From positions 1,612,001 to 1,676,000 of the forward strand of contig CAVXSP010000001.1 in the NCBI GenBank assembly GCA_963764505.1: a DNA stretch of 64,000 bases, given 5' to 3'. A model generated the notes under the pieces. The model searched no databases and was not told the DNA's origin. It saw nothing but the letters and a program-made list of their open reading frames with translations. Numbering within the stretch: position 1 is the stretch's first letter; every line of letters begins with the position of its first letter. Origin of the DNA: CAVXSP01 sp963764505 (GTDB lineage Bacteria; Acidobacteriota; Vicinamibacteria; Vicinamibacterales; SCN-69-37). This document shows positions 17,014 to 27,150 of the stretch, piece by piece. Position numbers and translations under genes: made by a program.

Positions 17014-18581
17014 TCAGAAGGCCGACGCCGTCAGCGTGACGTCCGCGTGTTGCCAGGCGGCGACGAACTCGCTGTCGGTCGCGGTGGCGTCCTGGTGCTG
17101 CACGCGCAGCGCCTGCGCGAGCCCGAAGAGCGCCCAGCCGTTGTGCGGATGCCGCACGAGGTCCGCGCGATAGACCGCTTCGGCGTCCGCTGGCTGCCCG
17201 GCGGCCAGCAGGACGGCGCCGAGCTGGTGCCGCACCGGAAGGAACCAGTCGGCCGGCTCGTCGTAGGCGAGGCGATCTTCCAGAGCGGCGGCTTCGCGCA
17301 GGCGGGCGATCGCCTCGTCGGTACGGCCAGCCGCGCGCGCGATCTGTCCTCGAGCGACCAGCCGCGCCACGGCGAGCACGTCCTTGGCCGCGTTCAGTCC
17401 CGCGCCTGCGTCGTTCGGCACGCCGTCGGCGAGCTGCTCGAGCGCCGCGAGCTCGCCGTTGGCGGCGTCCACTCGGCCCTTGGCCGCGAACGCCAGCGCG
17501 CGGGCGTGGTGGTACGCGGCCGTGAGCAGACGAAGCCGGGCGTCGGGCGCCGGCTCGGCGAGAATCGCATCCCAGGACCCGAACCGGATCATGGCCGAGT
17601 AGATTTCGGCGACGTACCAGTCCCCTCCGGGCACCATCAGCATCATCTCGACCGGCACGGTGTCCCGCATCCTCTCGGCCGCTTCGAGCGTCTCGGCCTT
17701 GCGTCCTTCCATCGCCGCCGAGTAGGCGAGGAACTGGTAGTTGTGGGCGACGTACATGCCGTAGTAGTCGAGCGGGGGAGTCGCCTTCAGGTACGCGAGG
17801 TCGGCGGTCACGCCGTCGCGGTTGGCGCGCGACGCGTCCTCGTAGCGTCCCACGCGCTGCAGGATGTGCGCGGGCATGTGCTGCAGATGCCCGGCGTCCG
17901 GCATCATGCCGGTGAGCCGCTCCGCGGAGACCAGCGCGCGCTCGGGATGCGAGGACGCCTCCATCGTGTGGACGTAATAGTGGTTCGCGCCGGGATGATG
18001 CGGATCGCGGGCGATCACGCGCTCGAGCGTGGACTCGATCTCCAGGGTCCCGGCCGCCGGCCGGCCGTCGTGTACCGCTTGGCGAGCGCCGCGATCAGCG
18101 CCTGCTCGACCGGCGTGGCACGGGCCGCCTGCTGCTGCGCGTGCTGGAGCGCGTCCCAGGCGACCGCGGCGCGCGGCCCGGCCATCACCGGCACGTTGTA
18201 GTTGGGACCGACGGTCAGCGCCGCGCCCCAGAAGCACATCGCGCACGACGGGTCGAGCGCCGCCGCCTGCGCGAACGATCGGGTCGACTCGTCGTGGTGG
18301 AACGCCCACAGGAGGCGCATGCCCTGGTCGAGGTACCGCTGCGCCTCGGCCGACGAGGTCGTCGTCTGCCGGTGGAACGTGCCCAGGTTCTGGAACAGTT
18401 GCGCGCCGCGCGCCCAGTCGGCGAGCGAGCGCGGCGGCGACGCCGGATCGTGCGTGGCGGAAGCGGCGCCCGGCGCGCCGCTCTCCGCCGGCTTGTCGGA
18501 CGGAGGCGCGCTCGACCGTCCGCACGCGGCTCCCCCAATCGCGATCGCCGTCGCGATGCAGAACGAAACGACGCGTCGCAC
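17014..18581 (-). pseudogene. TPR-repeat lipoprotein, internally deleted and frameshifted
   Basis: Starts at GTG 18581, 2 bases after the stop of the Gfo/Idh gene. The N-terminus has a lipobox (IAIGGAAC), so it was a lipoprotein. Residues 50-165 (ALDPSCAMCFWGAALTVGPN) and a downstream part in another frame (HPGANHYYVHTMEAS, MPAHILQRVGRYEDA) together match one family of TPR proteins, a paralogue of which lies at 51253-53136. The frame changes at about 18071, where ALAKRY ends and DGRPAAGTLEI begins. Compared with the paralogue some 40-50 residues are missing there. As read, translation stops at 18015. Real deletion or assembly error cannot be separated here. Confidence 0.75.
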
Positions 18582-18583
18582 GG

Positions 18584-19882
18584 CTACACCTTGGCCGGGA
18601 CGACGAACGGCGCGCGATAGTCGCGTGTCAGCAGTCTGTTGGCCTCCGCATCGCCGACGCACGTGCGCGTCCTGGCGTCCCACTGGATCGTCCGGCCCAC
18701 GCGATAGCTGATGTTCGCCAGGTGCATGAGGTCGCACGACAGCGCGCCTTCCGCGATCTCCGCCGTCAGGTCCTCGCGCCGGCGGCTCCGCACCGCGCCG
18801 ATGAAGTTGGCCCAGTGGTCGTCGCCGTGCGTCGCGCTCGGGCCCGGCTGCTGGTCCTTGCCGAGGAACGACCAGTATTTGTTGTAGTTGTCGATGACGA
18901 GATAGCCCTTCGCGCCGTAGAACTCGTTCCCGATCGTATTGCCCGGCTTCTCGCCGTTGATGCCGGCCTCGTGATTCGTGATCCAGTGCCGGACCTCGAA
19001 GTTCATCATCCGCGTGACGCCGTTCACGTCGAACTCCCAGGCCGCCGTCAGCGTGTTCGGCGTCTCCTGGTCGTCCTCGAACATGAACTTGCCGCCAATC
19101 GCGCTGACCTTCGTCGGATGCGTCACGCCGAGGCCCCAGCGCGCGATGTCGACTTCGTGGATGCCCTGGTTGCCGAGGTCTCCGTTGCCCGTGTCCCAGA
19201 ACCAGTGCCAGTTGTAGTGGAACCGGTTCTTCGTGAACGCGCGCTTCGGCGCCGGGCCGGTCCAGAGGTCGTAATCCACCCCCTCGGGCACGGGCGACGC
19301 GGGCGTGCGGCCGATCGTGTCGCGCCACTTGAAGCACAGCCCCCGCGACATGTAGACCTCGCCCAGCTCGCCCTTGCGCATCCGGTCCACGGCCTCCTGC
19401 AGGGCCGGGGACGAGCGGCTCTGGCTTCCTTGCTGCACGATGCGGTCGTACTTGCGCGCGGCCGCGACAATCTGCTGCGACTCGAAGACGTTGTGCGAGC
19501 ACGGCTTCTCGACGTACACGTCCTTGCCGGCCTGGCACGCCCAGATCGTCTGGAGCGTGTGCCAGTGGTTCGGAGAGGCGATCGACACGGCGTCGATCGT
19601 CTTGTCGTCGAGCAGCTTCCGGGCGTCGACGTAGGTGGCGGGCTTCGGGGCGCCCTTCGACTCGAGCCGCTTGAGCTTGTCCGCGACGTGCGACTCGTCG
19701 ACGTCGCAGAGCGCGACGATCTCGACGTTCGGCAGCCGCGTCCACGCATCGACGTGGCTCTGCCCGCGGCCGCCGCAGCCGATGACGCCGATGCGCACCG
19801 TGTCGTTCGGGCTCGCGAGGCCGCGCACCGCGCGGCTGGCCAGGACGGCGGTCGTGCCCAGCAGGAAGTGACGTCGGTCCAT
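18584..19882 (-). CDS. Gfo/Idh/MocA-family oxidoreductase, Tat-exported
   Basis: 432 residues from ATG 19882 (GGAGG ribosome site 5 bases before); the frame is open to 19954 but without such a site. N-terminus MDRRHFLLGTTAVLASRAV is a Tat signal. The Rossmann fold follows with RIGVIGCGGRGQSHVDAW, then the family motif EKPCSHN with the catalytic Lys, and GIHEVDIARWGLG. Such enzymes use a tightly bound NAD(P) to oxidise or epimerise sugars; Tat export lets the cofactor be loaded first. Lies 116 bases downstream of the porin gene and directly upstream of the TPR lipoprotein. Confidence 0.9.
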   Translation of the reverse strand: MDRRHFLLGTTAVLASRAVRGLASPNDTVRIGVIGCGGRGQSHVDAWTRLPNVEIVALCDVDESHVADKLKRLESKGAPKPATYVDARKLLDDKTIDAVSIASPNHWHTLQTIWACQAGKDVYVEKPCSHNVFESQQIVAAARKYDRIVQQGSQSRSSPALQEAVDRMRKGELGEVYMSRGLCFKWRDTIGRTPASPVPEGVDYDLWTGPAPKRAFTKNRFHYNWHWFWDTGNGDLGNQGIHEVDIARWGLGVTHPTKVSAIGGKFMFEDDQETPNTLTAAWEFDVNGVTRMMNFEVRHWITNHEAGINGEKPGNTIGNEFYGAKGYLVIDNYNKYWSFLGKDQQPGPSATHGDDHWANFIGAVRSRRREDLTAEIAEGALSCDLMHLANISYRVGRTIQWDARTRTCVGDAEANRLLTRDYRAPFVVPAKV

Positions 19883-19998
19883 GATGTCCTCCGAAGAGAG
19901 GATGGTGCGCCGACGGCGCAGGGGAATCAAGAGGTTTTGGAAACGCTCCGACACGGCCGCGGCGCCCGACTCCGGCGCCGCGGCGAGCTCGAGGTCCT

Positions 19999-22678
19999 TC
20001 AGAAGCTCAGCAGATAGGACAGGCCGACGACGTTGACGGTGTAGTGGAACGCCTGTTCGGTGGTCGGCAGGACACCGGAGATGGTGCCCAGCCCGATCTG
20101 CATGCCCTCGTACATCCAGTCAGCCGACGTCATGTGCAGGAACGTGTAGTAGGGGCGGAGCGACTGGTGCCTCGCCACTGGAATCGTGCCGTTCACGCGC
20201 GCCTGGGTGGAGTCGTCCGTCACCGTGGGCAGCGGCGTCGCCGGAATGTAATAGGCGGCGATCGTGGTCGGGGGGCCTCCAAGTCCGTTGACGGGGTTGT
20301 TCGCCCAGCTGCCGCCGGTCACGTTGTTCGCCGATCGCACCCGGGTGTAGAACATGTCCGCGTGCCATTCGGTCGACGCGATCTTGCGTCGCGCGCCGAT
20401 TCCGACCGTGTGGGCGACGTCCAGCGTGTCGGACGACCAGTCCGTGCACGGATCGATCTTGTTGTTGTTGTTGCGCTCCTTCAGCGTCGTGAACGTATCG
20501 CAGCTGTTGCCCGACAGCCCGACGACGCCCGGGCGGCCGTTGTTGACGGTTGACGCGTTGCTATTGGCGGTGTAGCTGTTGCCCTGGCTGAGGCTCTTGA
20601 GGTTCTCGTAGGTGTAGTACACGTCGGCACTGAAGTTGTCGGTCGGCGTGTAGGTGAAATCGAGATTCGCCGACCAGCCCTTGCCGTTCTGCAGGCCGTA
20701 GGGTGAGTTGCCGTACTCGTCGCGGTTGAGATTGACGCCCGCCTGGAATGCGACGACGTCGTTCGGCTGCCAGCTCAGCAGCGATCGGAACTTGTCCCGG
20801 TTGCGGTCGGCGATCCAGTACCGGCGGAACCCTGCCACTTCGCTGATGCGGTTGCCGTTTCCGTACCGAGTTGTTCGCGAGCGCGTTGTTGCTCGGGAAG
20901 AAGACGTTCATGTTGCCAGTCGTGGCGGCGTACCCGAGCGCCGGTCCCCAGGGGCCCCACGGACCGGCCGCCATGAACGACAACGCCGTCGCGCCCCCGG
21001 TGGCCGTTGTCGGACTGACGTTCGCATAGGGCACCAGCGCCAGGAACGCGTTCTCGTTGTAGGCGGGCGTTCGGCGCCATGAGCGCGCGTAGCCGACGCG
21101 AGCCGTGAGCGCGGAGTTCGGCGTCTCCCTCCAATCGACGCGGACGGTGTTCTCGTTCGTCCGATCCGCATCCGAGCAGTCGATCCACGACCCGGCGCAG
21201 CGTCGGTCGATCCGGTCGAAGTCGTACCCGCCCTTGAGCCATTGCTGCCCGGCGAGCGCAACCTCGCCATCGAGCGTGACCAGGTTCTGCGTACGCCCGT
21301 ACGGCCGATTGGCGTTCCCGTTCTGCGCGAGCAGCGCGCCGAGCGGATTGTTCGGCCCTGCCGGGAACAGCGCGCTCGCCTCGGCTTCCTCGCCCGCATC
21401 CGCGTACTGGAAGATGTGGATCGGCGTCCGATTGTCGCGGTCGTCGTACTTGTAGCTGGCGCTCCAGTTGAGCTTCTTGTTGGGCCGGCCCGTCATCCTG
21501 GCCTTGAACAGCGAGGTGACGACGAGGCCGTTCAGCGAGGGTACCGACACGACGGGCGTCGTGCTGTCGGTCAGGAAGAGGTCGTTCTGGGTCGCGTGAC
21601 CGAACGCGGCGTTCGCGACCAGCCGTGTGGTCGCGCCCATCTTGACCATGCCGCTCCCGTTGACCTGCCAGAAGGTGTTACTCGGAGCGCTGCTCATCGT
21701 GTTCAGCGTCCTGGCCGCGGACGCCCAGTTCTCCCACGACATCGAAGAGACGTGGTTGGTGAAGAACGAGCCGTAATAACCCACCTGCGCCGCCGCCTGC
21801 TTGCCGGTGAAGTGCAGGTTCGTATCGAATTGCGTGTGGTCGTTGTCGATCCGGTCCGGAATGATCGTCGAAATGTCCCCCCCGGTGTTCCTCGACACCG
21901 TCCCCATCGGCTTGAGACCCTCCTTGTGCTCGGGGCGGACGTTGGCGTCGGCCGTCCATCGATCGTCGACGTGGTAGGTGACCGCAGCGAGGTATTTCGT
22001 CCGCGTCGTGAACAGATTCACGTTGCGGAACAGGGGCAGGTCGGCGCCGGCCGCGGCATTCACCGCGCCCACCTGCGCCGCGCTGGGCGTGACGATTGCG
22101 CCCAGACTCCCCGCCGCCGTGCTGAGGTACGGCGCCGCCCCGATGGACGGCACCAGTCCGCGGGCGCTCACGGTGGTTCCTCCGGACGCCGCTGACGCGA
22201 TGACTGGCACGATCCAGGAGGAGGGCAGCGTCAGCGAGTCGGTGCCGTCGCCGGCGTAGGGCGTCTGGTACGTGTCGGAGCGGTTTCGCCGGAGCCGATC
22301 CACTCCCGCGCGGAACCGAACCCGTCCCTGCACGCGGACATCGGCGGCGACACTGCGGGTGTCCAGACCGAGATTCCGGCCTTTGACGAGCCATCGGAGC
22401 GCCGACGGACTGTCGTACGTCGCGCGATCGCGCAAGTCGACGTTGCCGATGAAGATCGCGCCCTTGTTCTGGAGTCCGTTGTACTCGCCCGCTTTGTAGG
22501 AACCGTCCGAGACGTTGCCGATGCCGGCTTCGACGATGCTCTCGGCGGGACCCGGCAACGGGGCCGGCTGCGCGCTCTGCGCCATGGCCGACGCGACTGG
22601 CAGCACGGCCGCCGCGATCGCCAGGGCCGCACGTGTCGTGGCCACCACGGCACGGGCGGAGGTGATGTGCATGGACAT
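19999..22678 (-). pseudogene. MtrB/PioB-family outer-membrane decahaem-associated porin, frameshifted
   Basis: Signal peptide (MSMHITSAR... to SAMAQ) then a long run of alternating beta-strand sequence rich in Asn, Thr, Tyr and Asp, ending in an aromatic residue (GLSYLLSF), typical of a large beta-barrel. It lies 20 bases downstream of a decahaem cytochrome, the usual MtrAB/PioAB arrangement in which the barrel sheathes the cytochrome. The frame is interrupted at about 20866: the first frame reads NNSVRKRQ, while the other frame continues NGNRISEVAGFRRYW. Removing one base restores a continuous 892-residue protein, near the size of large family members. No MtrB-like CxxC is seen near the N-terminus. 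Confidence 0.85.
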
Positions 22679-22697
22679 GGCGTCGCCCTCCGAGTGG

Positions 22698-23810
22698 TCA
22701 GCGCTGGAACTTCGCGCCGGCCGGATGATTCGATCCGTGGATGAGCACGTGGCAGTTCAAGCACGCCCGCGCGTTCAACTGCGCACGCGGCGAGGCGGCG
22801 CCCGGTCGTTGCAGGCCGTTGAGGGTCGTGGCGTCGCCGCCGGCCAGATTGGCGCCGCTGTTGACCAGCGCCGCGTGGTCGCCGGTGTGGCACTCCTGAC
22901 AGAGCAGCGGCGGACGCGCCTTCAAGAGCGACGGCTGGCTCGAGCCGTGGGGCGTGTGGCAGTTCGTGCAGTCGTCGACGACCGGCGCGTGCTCCCAGAG
23001 GAACGGCCCGCGCTTCTCCGCGTGACACGTGTAGCATGTCTCGTTCACGGAATTCTTGACGAGCAGCTTCGGTCCGGCCGAGCCGTGCGGATTGTGGCAG
23101 TCGGCGCAGACCATCTTGCCATCCGTCTGCAGACCGGTGATCGCGAGGGGGTGCGCCGACACGCGGTGCGTCTGCGCCCGCTGCTCCTTGTGGCAGGTGA
23201 AGCAGACCTCGGCCTGTGTGGCCTTGCTCAGGACCTTCTGCTCCGTCGCATGGATGTTATGGCAGTCGTTGCACGCCAGGCCGTGGTCTTCGTGCTGGCT
23301 GCCGGGCCAGTTGATCCGCATGCCCGACTCGTGGCAGCTCAAACACACCTGGTTGCGCTGGGCGGCTGGAGCCGTGTCCGGACCGACGAACGCCACCGAG
23401 ACGGCGTACTTGGACGGGTCCGCGATGTGTTCGGGGCTGGCGCCGTGGCAGGTCTCGCATTGATGCTGGGCGAACGGCGAGCGCTTGTCTGCCGTGACAG
23501 CGTGTGGAGTCCGAAGGATGTTGGTCGCCGGCTCGCTGTCATGACAATCCAGGCAGGTCTTCGCTCCGTCAGGGGCGTAGGTGCCCGGAGGCGCGGGTGG
23601 CGGGGAGGTTGGTGGAGCTTGCGCTTGCGCCTGCGGGAAATTCCCCGCAGCTTGGGGAGAATTTCGTGCGGCCGCCGAAGTCCGCGGAGGTGAGGCCGCT
23701 ATCCGAGGGCCAGGTCCGTCCGCCCTGGCGCCGACGAATGCAACGCTCCAGATGAGTAACGCACACACATACCAGCCGACAGGGCCGGTCTTGCGCAGAC
23801 GAATCGCCAT
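22698..23810 (-). CDS. DmsE/MtrA-type decahaem c-type cytochrome
   Basis: 370 residues with a signal sequence (about 1-30), a Pro/Ala/Gln-rich linker (40-75) and exactly ten CxxCH haem sites: CLDCH, CETCH, CLSCH, CNDCH, CFTCH, CADCH, CYTCH, CTNCH, CQECH and CLNCH. Spacing and the NPHG and TPHG neighbours match the DmsE/MtrA family, a periplasmic haem wire inserted into an outer-membrane barrel. The barrel gene follows directly. Role: moving electrons between periplasm and outside, either to a mineral or DMSO-like acceptor, or inward from Fe(II). The linker is an addition compared with classic MtrA. Confidence 0.93.
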   Translation of the reverse strand: MAIRLRKTGPVGWYVCALLIWSVAFVGARADGPGPRIAASPPRTSAAARNSPQAAGNFPQAQAQAPPTSPPPAPPGTYAPDGAKTCLDCHDSEPATNILRTPHAVTADKRSPFAQHQCETCHGASPEHIADPSKYAVSVAFVGPDTAPAAQRNQVCLSCHESGMRINWPGSQHEDHGLACNDCHNIHATEQKVLSKATQAEVCFTCHKEQRAQTHRVSAHPLAITGLQTDGKMVCADCHNPHGSAGPKLLVKNSVNETCYTCHAEKRGPFLWEHAPVVDDCTNCHTPHGSSQPSLLKARPPLLCQECHTGDHAALVNSGANLAGGDATTLNGLQRPGAASPRAQLNARACLNCHVLIHGSNHPAGAKFQR

Positions 23811-23930
23811 ATCCGTTCCCCCGGGCGGTCGTTGGGAGTATTCGAACGCGGGCGCACGTGCGCGAGTAAAGCAACTCGTGTGCCGCGGTGGACAGGTTGA
23901 GTCGCTGGATCGCGCCGGTCAGGCATGGGA

Positions 23931-24911
23931 CTAGGAGATCGGCGGCAATCGCCGAATGTAGAGTCCAAGCGTGAAGAGGAAGCCCAGGATCAGCGCGGTC
24001 GCGATGGCGAGCCCCTTTCGGCGGAACTGCAGTTCGGCGAGTGCGTCGTAGCCGATCTGTTCGGCGCGCGCAGCGGCCTTGATGCCCGGTTCGGCGGCGG
24101 CCGAAAAAGGCTTGGCGGCGAAGGCATGCACCATCACGCGCGACTGGATCTGCTGCTCGCGCGCGTCGCGCAGCGCCTGCCGTCCATCGTCGACCAGCAT
24201 GCCCGCCCGCTCGGCGCGGTCGAGCACCTGCGTGGCGCGATCCATCCCCGTCTGGAGCCGCTTCAGCGAGTCCTGCACGAGGACGATCTCCTTCGCCCCC
24301 TTCATCGTGTCGTCATGGCAGGTGGAGCACGGCGAGACGGGATCCTTCATGCTGATCCAGTTGTCGCCCGGCGGCACGATCTTGTGATTCTCGTGGCACT
24401 CCACACAGGCGTTGTGGTCCGCCTCCTCGAAGATCTTCTTCTTCGGACTCGCCTTGTAGAGATCGGCCTCCCGAACGTGACACTGGCCGCAGACCTCTTC
24501 CGCCTTGACGGTCAGAGCCGGTTTGATGCCGTGGGCCCCGTGGCAGTTGCTGCAGGTCGGCGCCGACGAGTCGCCTTTCTGCAGGGCCGCCGCGTGGACG
24601 CTCTGCTTCCACTTGGAGAACTGATCGGTCGGGAGCTTGGGGTTCGCACGGTGCATCACGTCCGCGTCCGCATGGCACTTCGCGCAGAGCGGCGCGACCT
24701 TGGCGTGCGGAATAGGGGCGAACGTCCCCGAGGCGCTGCGCTGCCCGTGGCAGGCGTCGCACGTCAGGTGCGCTTTGGCGTGCACGTCATCGCGGAACAG
24801 GTCCGCCGGCGACGGCAAGGCGGGCCTCGCCGGCGGCGTCTGGGCCAGGGCAGGCGCCGCCAGTGCGACGAACGCGAGTGCGACGAAGATGCCGGCGCGC
24901 GGTCCCCTCAT
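23931..24911 (-). CDS. Membrane-anchored hexahaem cytochrome c
   Basis: 326 residues from ATG 24911, overlapping the cytochrome b stop by 4 bases (ATGA). Signal peptide (1-24, ending ALAQ), then six haem sites: CDACH, CAKCH, CSNCH, CGQCH, CVECH and CSTCH. A helical segment (about 215-290) leads to a C-terminal TM helix (GLAIATALILGFLFTLGLYI). It should take electrons from the Rieske/cytochrome b pair in place of cytochrome c1 and pass them on in the periplasm. The frame continues upstream to 25205 but that is a shadow of cytochrome b. Confidence 0.9.
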   Translation of the reverse strand: MRGPRAGIFVALAFVALAAPALAQTPPARPALPSPADLFRDDVHAKAHLTCDACHGQRSASGTFAPIPHAKVAPLCAKCHADADVMHRANPKLPTDQFSKWKQSVHAAALQKGDSSAPTCSNCHGAHGIKPALTVKAEEVCGQCHVREADLYKASPKKKIFEEADHNACVECHENHKIVPPGDNWISMKDPVSPCSTCHDDTMKGAKEIVLVQDSLKRLQTGMDRATQVLDRAERAGMLVDDGRQALRDAREQQIQSRVMVHAFAAKPFSAAAEPGIKAAARAEQIGYDALAELQFRRKGLAIATALILGFLFTLGLYIRRLPPIS

Positions 24912-25984
24912 GGGACTTTCGCCGTGAGTGCCAGCACGGTCAGCACCGTCATGGTGAGGACCGCGAGGGCCGCAAGCCACTTGACGGCTCGACGCGAGCG
25001 GGCCGTACCGGGATCGATGAACGGCAGCAGGATCAGGACGAACGCCCCGACGGTCACAGGGGTCATCACCAGCAGCTCGCCGCTCAGTCCGAAGATGGTC
25101 GCAGGCGCGTACTTGAGCGCCTGGAACATCCAGAGGAAGTACCACTCGGGGCGGATGCCCGCGGGCGCTGGCGCGAACAGGTCCGCCTTCCGGCCCAGCT
25201 CCCACGGGTAGTAGGCCGAGAGGCCTGCGAGGAGCGCGAGCGCAACCGTCCAGCCAAAGAGATCCCGAAGCGCGAAGTGCGGGACGAACGGCATCGCCTT
25301 GATCGCGCGGCCAGTCTTCTTCTCCTCCTGCTCAACGGAGGGCGGCACGCTCATGCCGTGGTACTGGATGAACAGCAGGTGTGCTGCCAGGAGCGCCGTC
25401 GTAATCGCGGGAAGGATAGCGATGTGGACGCCGAAGAAGCGCGTCAGCGTCGCACCGGTCACGTCGTTCCCGCCGCGCATGAACCGCACGATCGGCTCGC
25501 CGAGCCCCGGCAGCGCGCCGGCCGTGGCGGTCCCGACGCGGGTCGCGAAGAACGAAAGCTCGTTCCAGGGGAGCAGATATCCGCTGAAGCCGAATGCGAA
25601 TGTGATGAAGAAGACGAGCAGTCCCGTCAGCCACGTCAACTCGCGCGGCCTGCGGTAGGCGTGGAGGAACACGACACTGAAGAGATGCGCGAAGGCGGCG
25701 CCGATCATCAGATTCGCCGACCAGGCATGAATCGAACGGATCAGCCAGCCGAACGGGACCCGCGTCATGATGAAGCTGACGCTCTCGTACGCCTCTGAGG
25801 CGCTGGGACGGTAGTAGAGCAGCAGCAACGCGCCGGTCACCACTTGAATCAGGAAGAAGAACAGCGTCATCCCGCCGAAGAAGTACCAGACGGAGTATCG
25901 GTGGACGGGCACCGTCTTGTGACGGATCTGCTCGGCGAGCTCGGCCGCCGGCAACCGTTCCTCGAGCCAGGATCGGAGGGGCAT
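24908..25984 (-). CDS. Cytochrome b of a bc-type quinol oxidase (b6 plus subunit IV fused)
   Basis: 358 residues, about eight TM helices. The four haem-ligating histidines appear as H-x13-H (SIHAWSANLM...AFAH) and H-x14-H (GVHIAILPAI...LAAH); the x14 spacing resembles cytochrome b6. The quinol-site motif PEWYF is at about residue 265, so the subunit IV-like part is fused. Start ATG 25984 overlaps the Rieske stop by one base. With the Rieske protein and the hexahaem cytochrome it forms a complete quinol:cytochrome c oxidoreductase lacking a c1 subunit. A longer frame to 26164 is a shadow. Confidence 0.93.
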   Translation of the reverse strand: MPLRSWLEERLPAAELAEQIRHKTVPVHRYSVWYFFGGMTLFFFLIQVVTGALLLLYYRPSASEAYESVSFIMTRVPFGWLIRSIHAWSANLMIGAAFAHLFSVVFLHAYRRPRELTWLTGLLVFFITFAFGFSGYLLPWNELSFFATRVGTATAGALPGLGEPIVRFMRGGNDVTGATLTRFFGVHIAILPAITTALLAAHLLFIQYHGMSVPPSVEQEEKKTGRAIKAMPFVPHFALRDLFGWTVALALLAGLSAYYPWELGRKADLFAPAPAGIRPEWYFLWMFQALKYAPATIFGLSGELLVMTPVTVGAFVLILLPFIDPGTARSRRAVKWLAALAVLTMTVLTVLALTAKVP

Positions 25985-26460
25985 CAGGAGTTCCGCGAGA
26001 TGATGATCTCGTCCCCCTTGACGTTGACGTCGTAGGCACGCAGCGGTCTCGGAGGCGGACCCGAGACGTTCTTGCCGGTGAGGTCGTAGTGCCCGTTGTG
26101 GCACGCGCACCAGATCTCCTGGAGATCCGGGCGGTACTGGACGGTACACGACAGATGGGTGCACGTCGCCGTGAACGCGCGCAGTTCGCCGCTCGCGAGC
26201 CGTACGACCAGAGCCGGCTGGCTGCCGAACGGCACGACCCGCCCGCTGTTCGGCGCCAAATCCGAAGCCTTACCCACGCTGGCCGTCAGCGTCGCCGCTT
26301 CGGGAATGTTTGGAGGCACCAGAAATCGCAGCACGGGATAGAGCACGGAGCCGACCACCCCCGCGCCCCACACGCCGAGAAGCAGCGTCAGGAGGCCGCG
26401 GCGGTTTGACGAACCAGAAGCAGAAGGCGCCGTGGAGACGGAGGAAGGTTCATCGGCCAT
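25984..26460 (-). CDS. Rieske iron-sulfur protein
   Basis: 158 residues. A Ser-rich N-terminus is followed by one TM helix (about 24-47) and a Rieske domain with the 2Fe-2S ligands in CTHLSC (Cys100, His102) and CACH (Cys118, His121), plus the disulfide cysteines 105 and 120. The Gln/Pro 'GSQPALVVRL' strand and HNGHYDLTGK are typical of bc1/b6f Rieske proteins. First gene of the operon; electrons from quinol pass through it to the hexahaem cytochrome encoded two genes on. Confidence 0.93.
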   Translation of the reverse strand: MADEPSSVSTAPSASGSSNRRGLLTLLLGVWGAGVVGSVLYPVLRFLVPPNIPEAATLTASVGKASDLAPNSGRVVPFGSQPALVVRLASGELRAFTATCTHLSCTVQYRPDLQEIWCACHNGHYDLTGKNVSGPPPRPLRAYDVNVKGDEIIISRNS

Positions 26461-26710
26461 AGGCGGAGGTGAGCGTGCGCGTCGGACTCGATCGCCACAA
26501 CGCGCTCACGATTGGGTTCGACCGTGCAACTGAAGTGCCACGAGATCGGCGGGCTTGTCGCTCGCGCACGCAACCGGCAACCGGAAATTTCAGCAGAACC
26601 TGCGGAATATTCACCAGCCTTTCCGTTGCGGCGCACAACCCCAGGCCGATCGTCGCGCTGGCAGCAGCTTTGCCACTGGTTCTGCGTACGCCTGCTGAAA
26701 GGAACCCGCG

Positions 26711-27061
26711 ATGGTGAAGCACGCAGCACTGGCAGCCCTCGGAGGAATCCTGTGGTCTGCTGCACTGGTCGGCGCCCAGGCGCCCGATCCGGCGAAGGTG
26801 GCGGCCGGGAAGACCCTGTTCGAGGAAACGAAGTGCACCAAGTGCCACGGCGAGGGAGGCGTCGGCGACCGGAACGGCAAGCAGGTGCTCGTTGGGATCT
26901 ATCCGAAGACGTCGGCGGCGGAGATCCGAAAGTGGATCACGACTCCGGCCGAGATGACCGCGAAGCTGCCGAAAAAGCCGAAGGAGCCAATGAAGAAGTT
27001 CGACCTGACCGACAAGCAGGTCGATGATCTCGTCGCCTACGTGCAGAGCCTGAAGAAATGA
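26711..27061 (+). CDS. Small monohaem cytochrome c
   Basis: 116 residues: signal peptide (1-22, ending VGAQ), one haem site CTKCH at about 43, and a C-terminal helix DDLVAYVQSLKK as in class I cytochromes c. The axial Met may be in the region 75-95 (PAEM or EPMKK). Preceded by an AAAGGAA ribosome site. It is divergent from the Rieske operon with 250 bases between, so it may be a soluble periplasmic carrier working with that complex or with the PQQ dehydrogenase that follows on the same strand. Confidence 0.88.
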   Translation: MVKHAALAALGGILWSAALVGAQAPDPAKVAAGKTLFEETKCTKCHGEGGVGDRNGKQVLVGIYPKTSAAEIRKWITTPAEMTAKLPKKPKEPMKKFDLTDKQVDDLVAYVQSLKK

Positions 27062-27083
27062 GCGCGGGCGCGTTCGCCCGCGC
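27062..27083 (+). terminator. Hairpin after the cytochrome c gene
   Basis: Perfect 9-bp stem GCGCGGGCG / CGCCCGCGC with a CGTT loop, starting right after the stop codon. No T-run follows, so it would be a weak intrinsic terminator or an mRNA end stabiliser. Confidence 0.5.
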
Positions 27084-27150
27084 GCGATGAGAGCGGGAGT
27101 CATCCGGGGCCCGGGACGAGCGTAGAATCTCGGGACCTGGAGGCGCCCGC

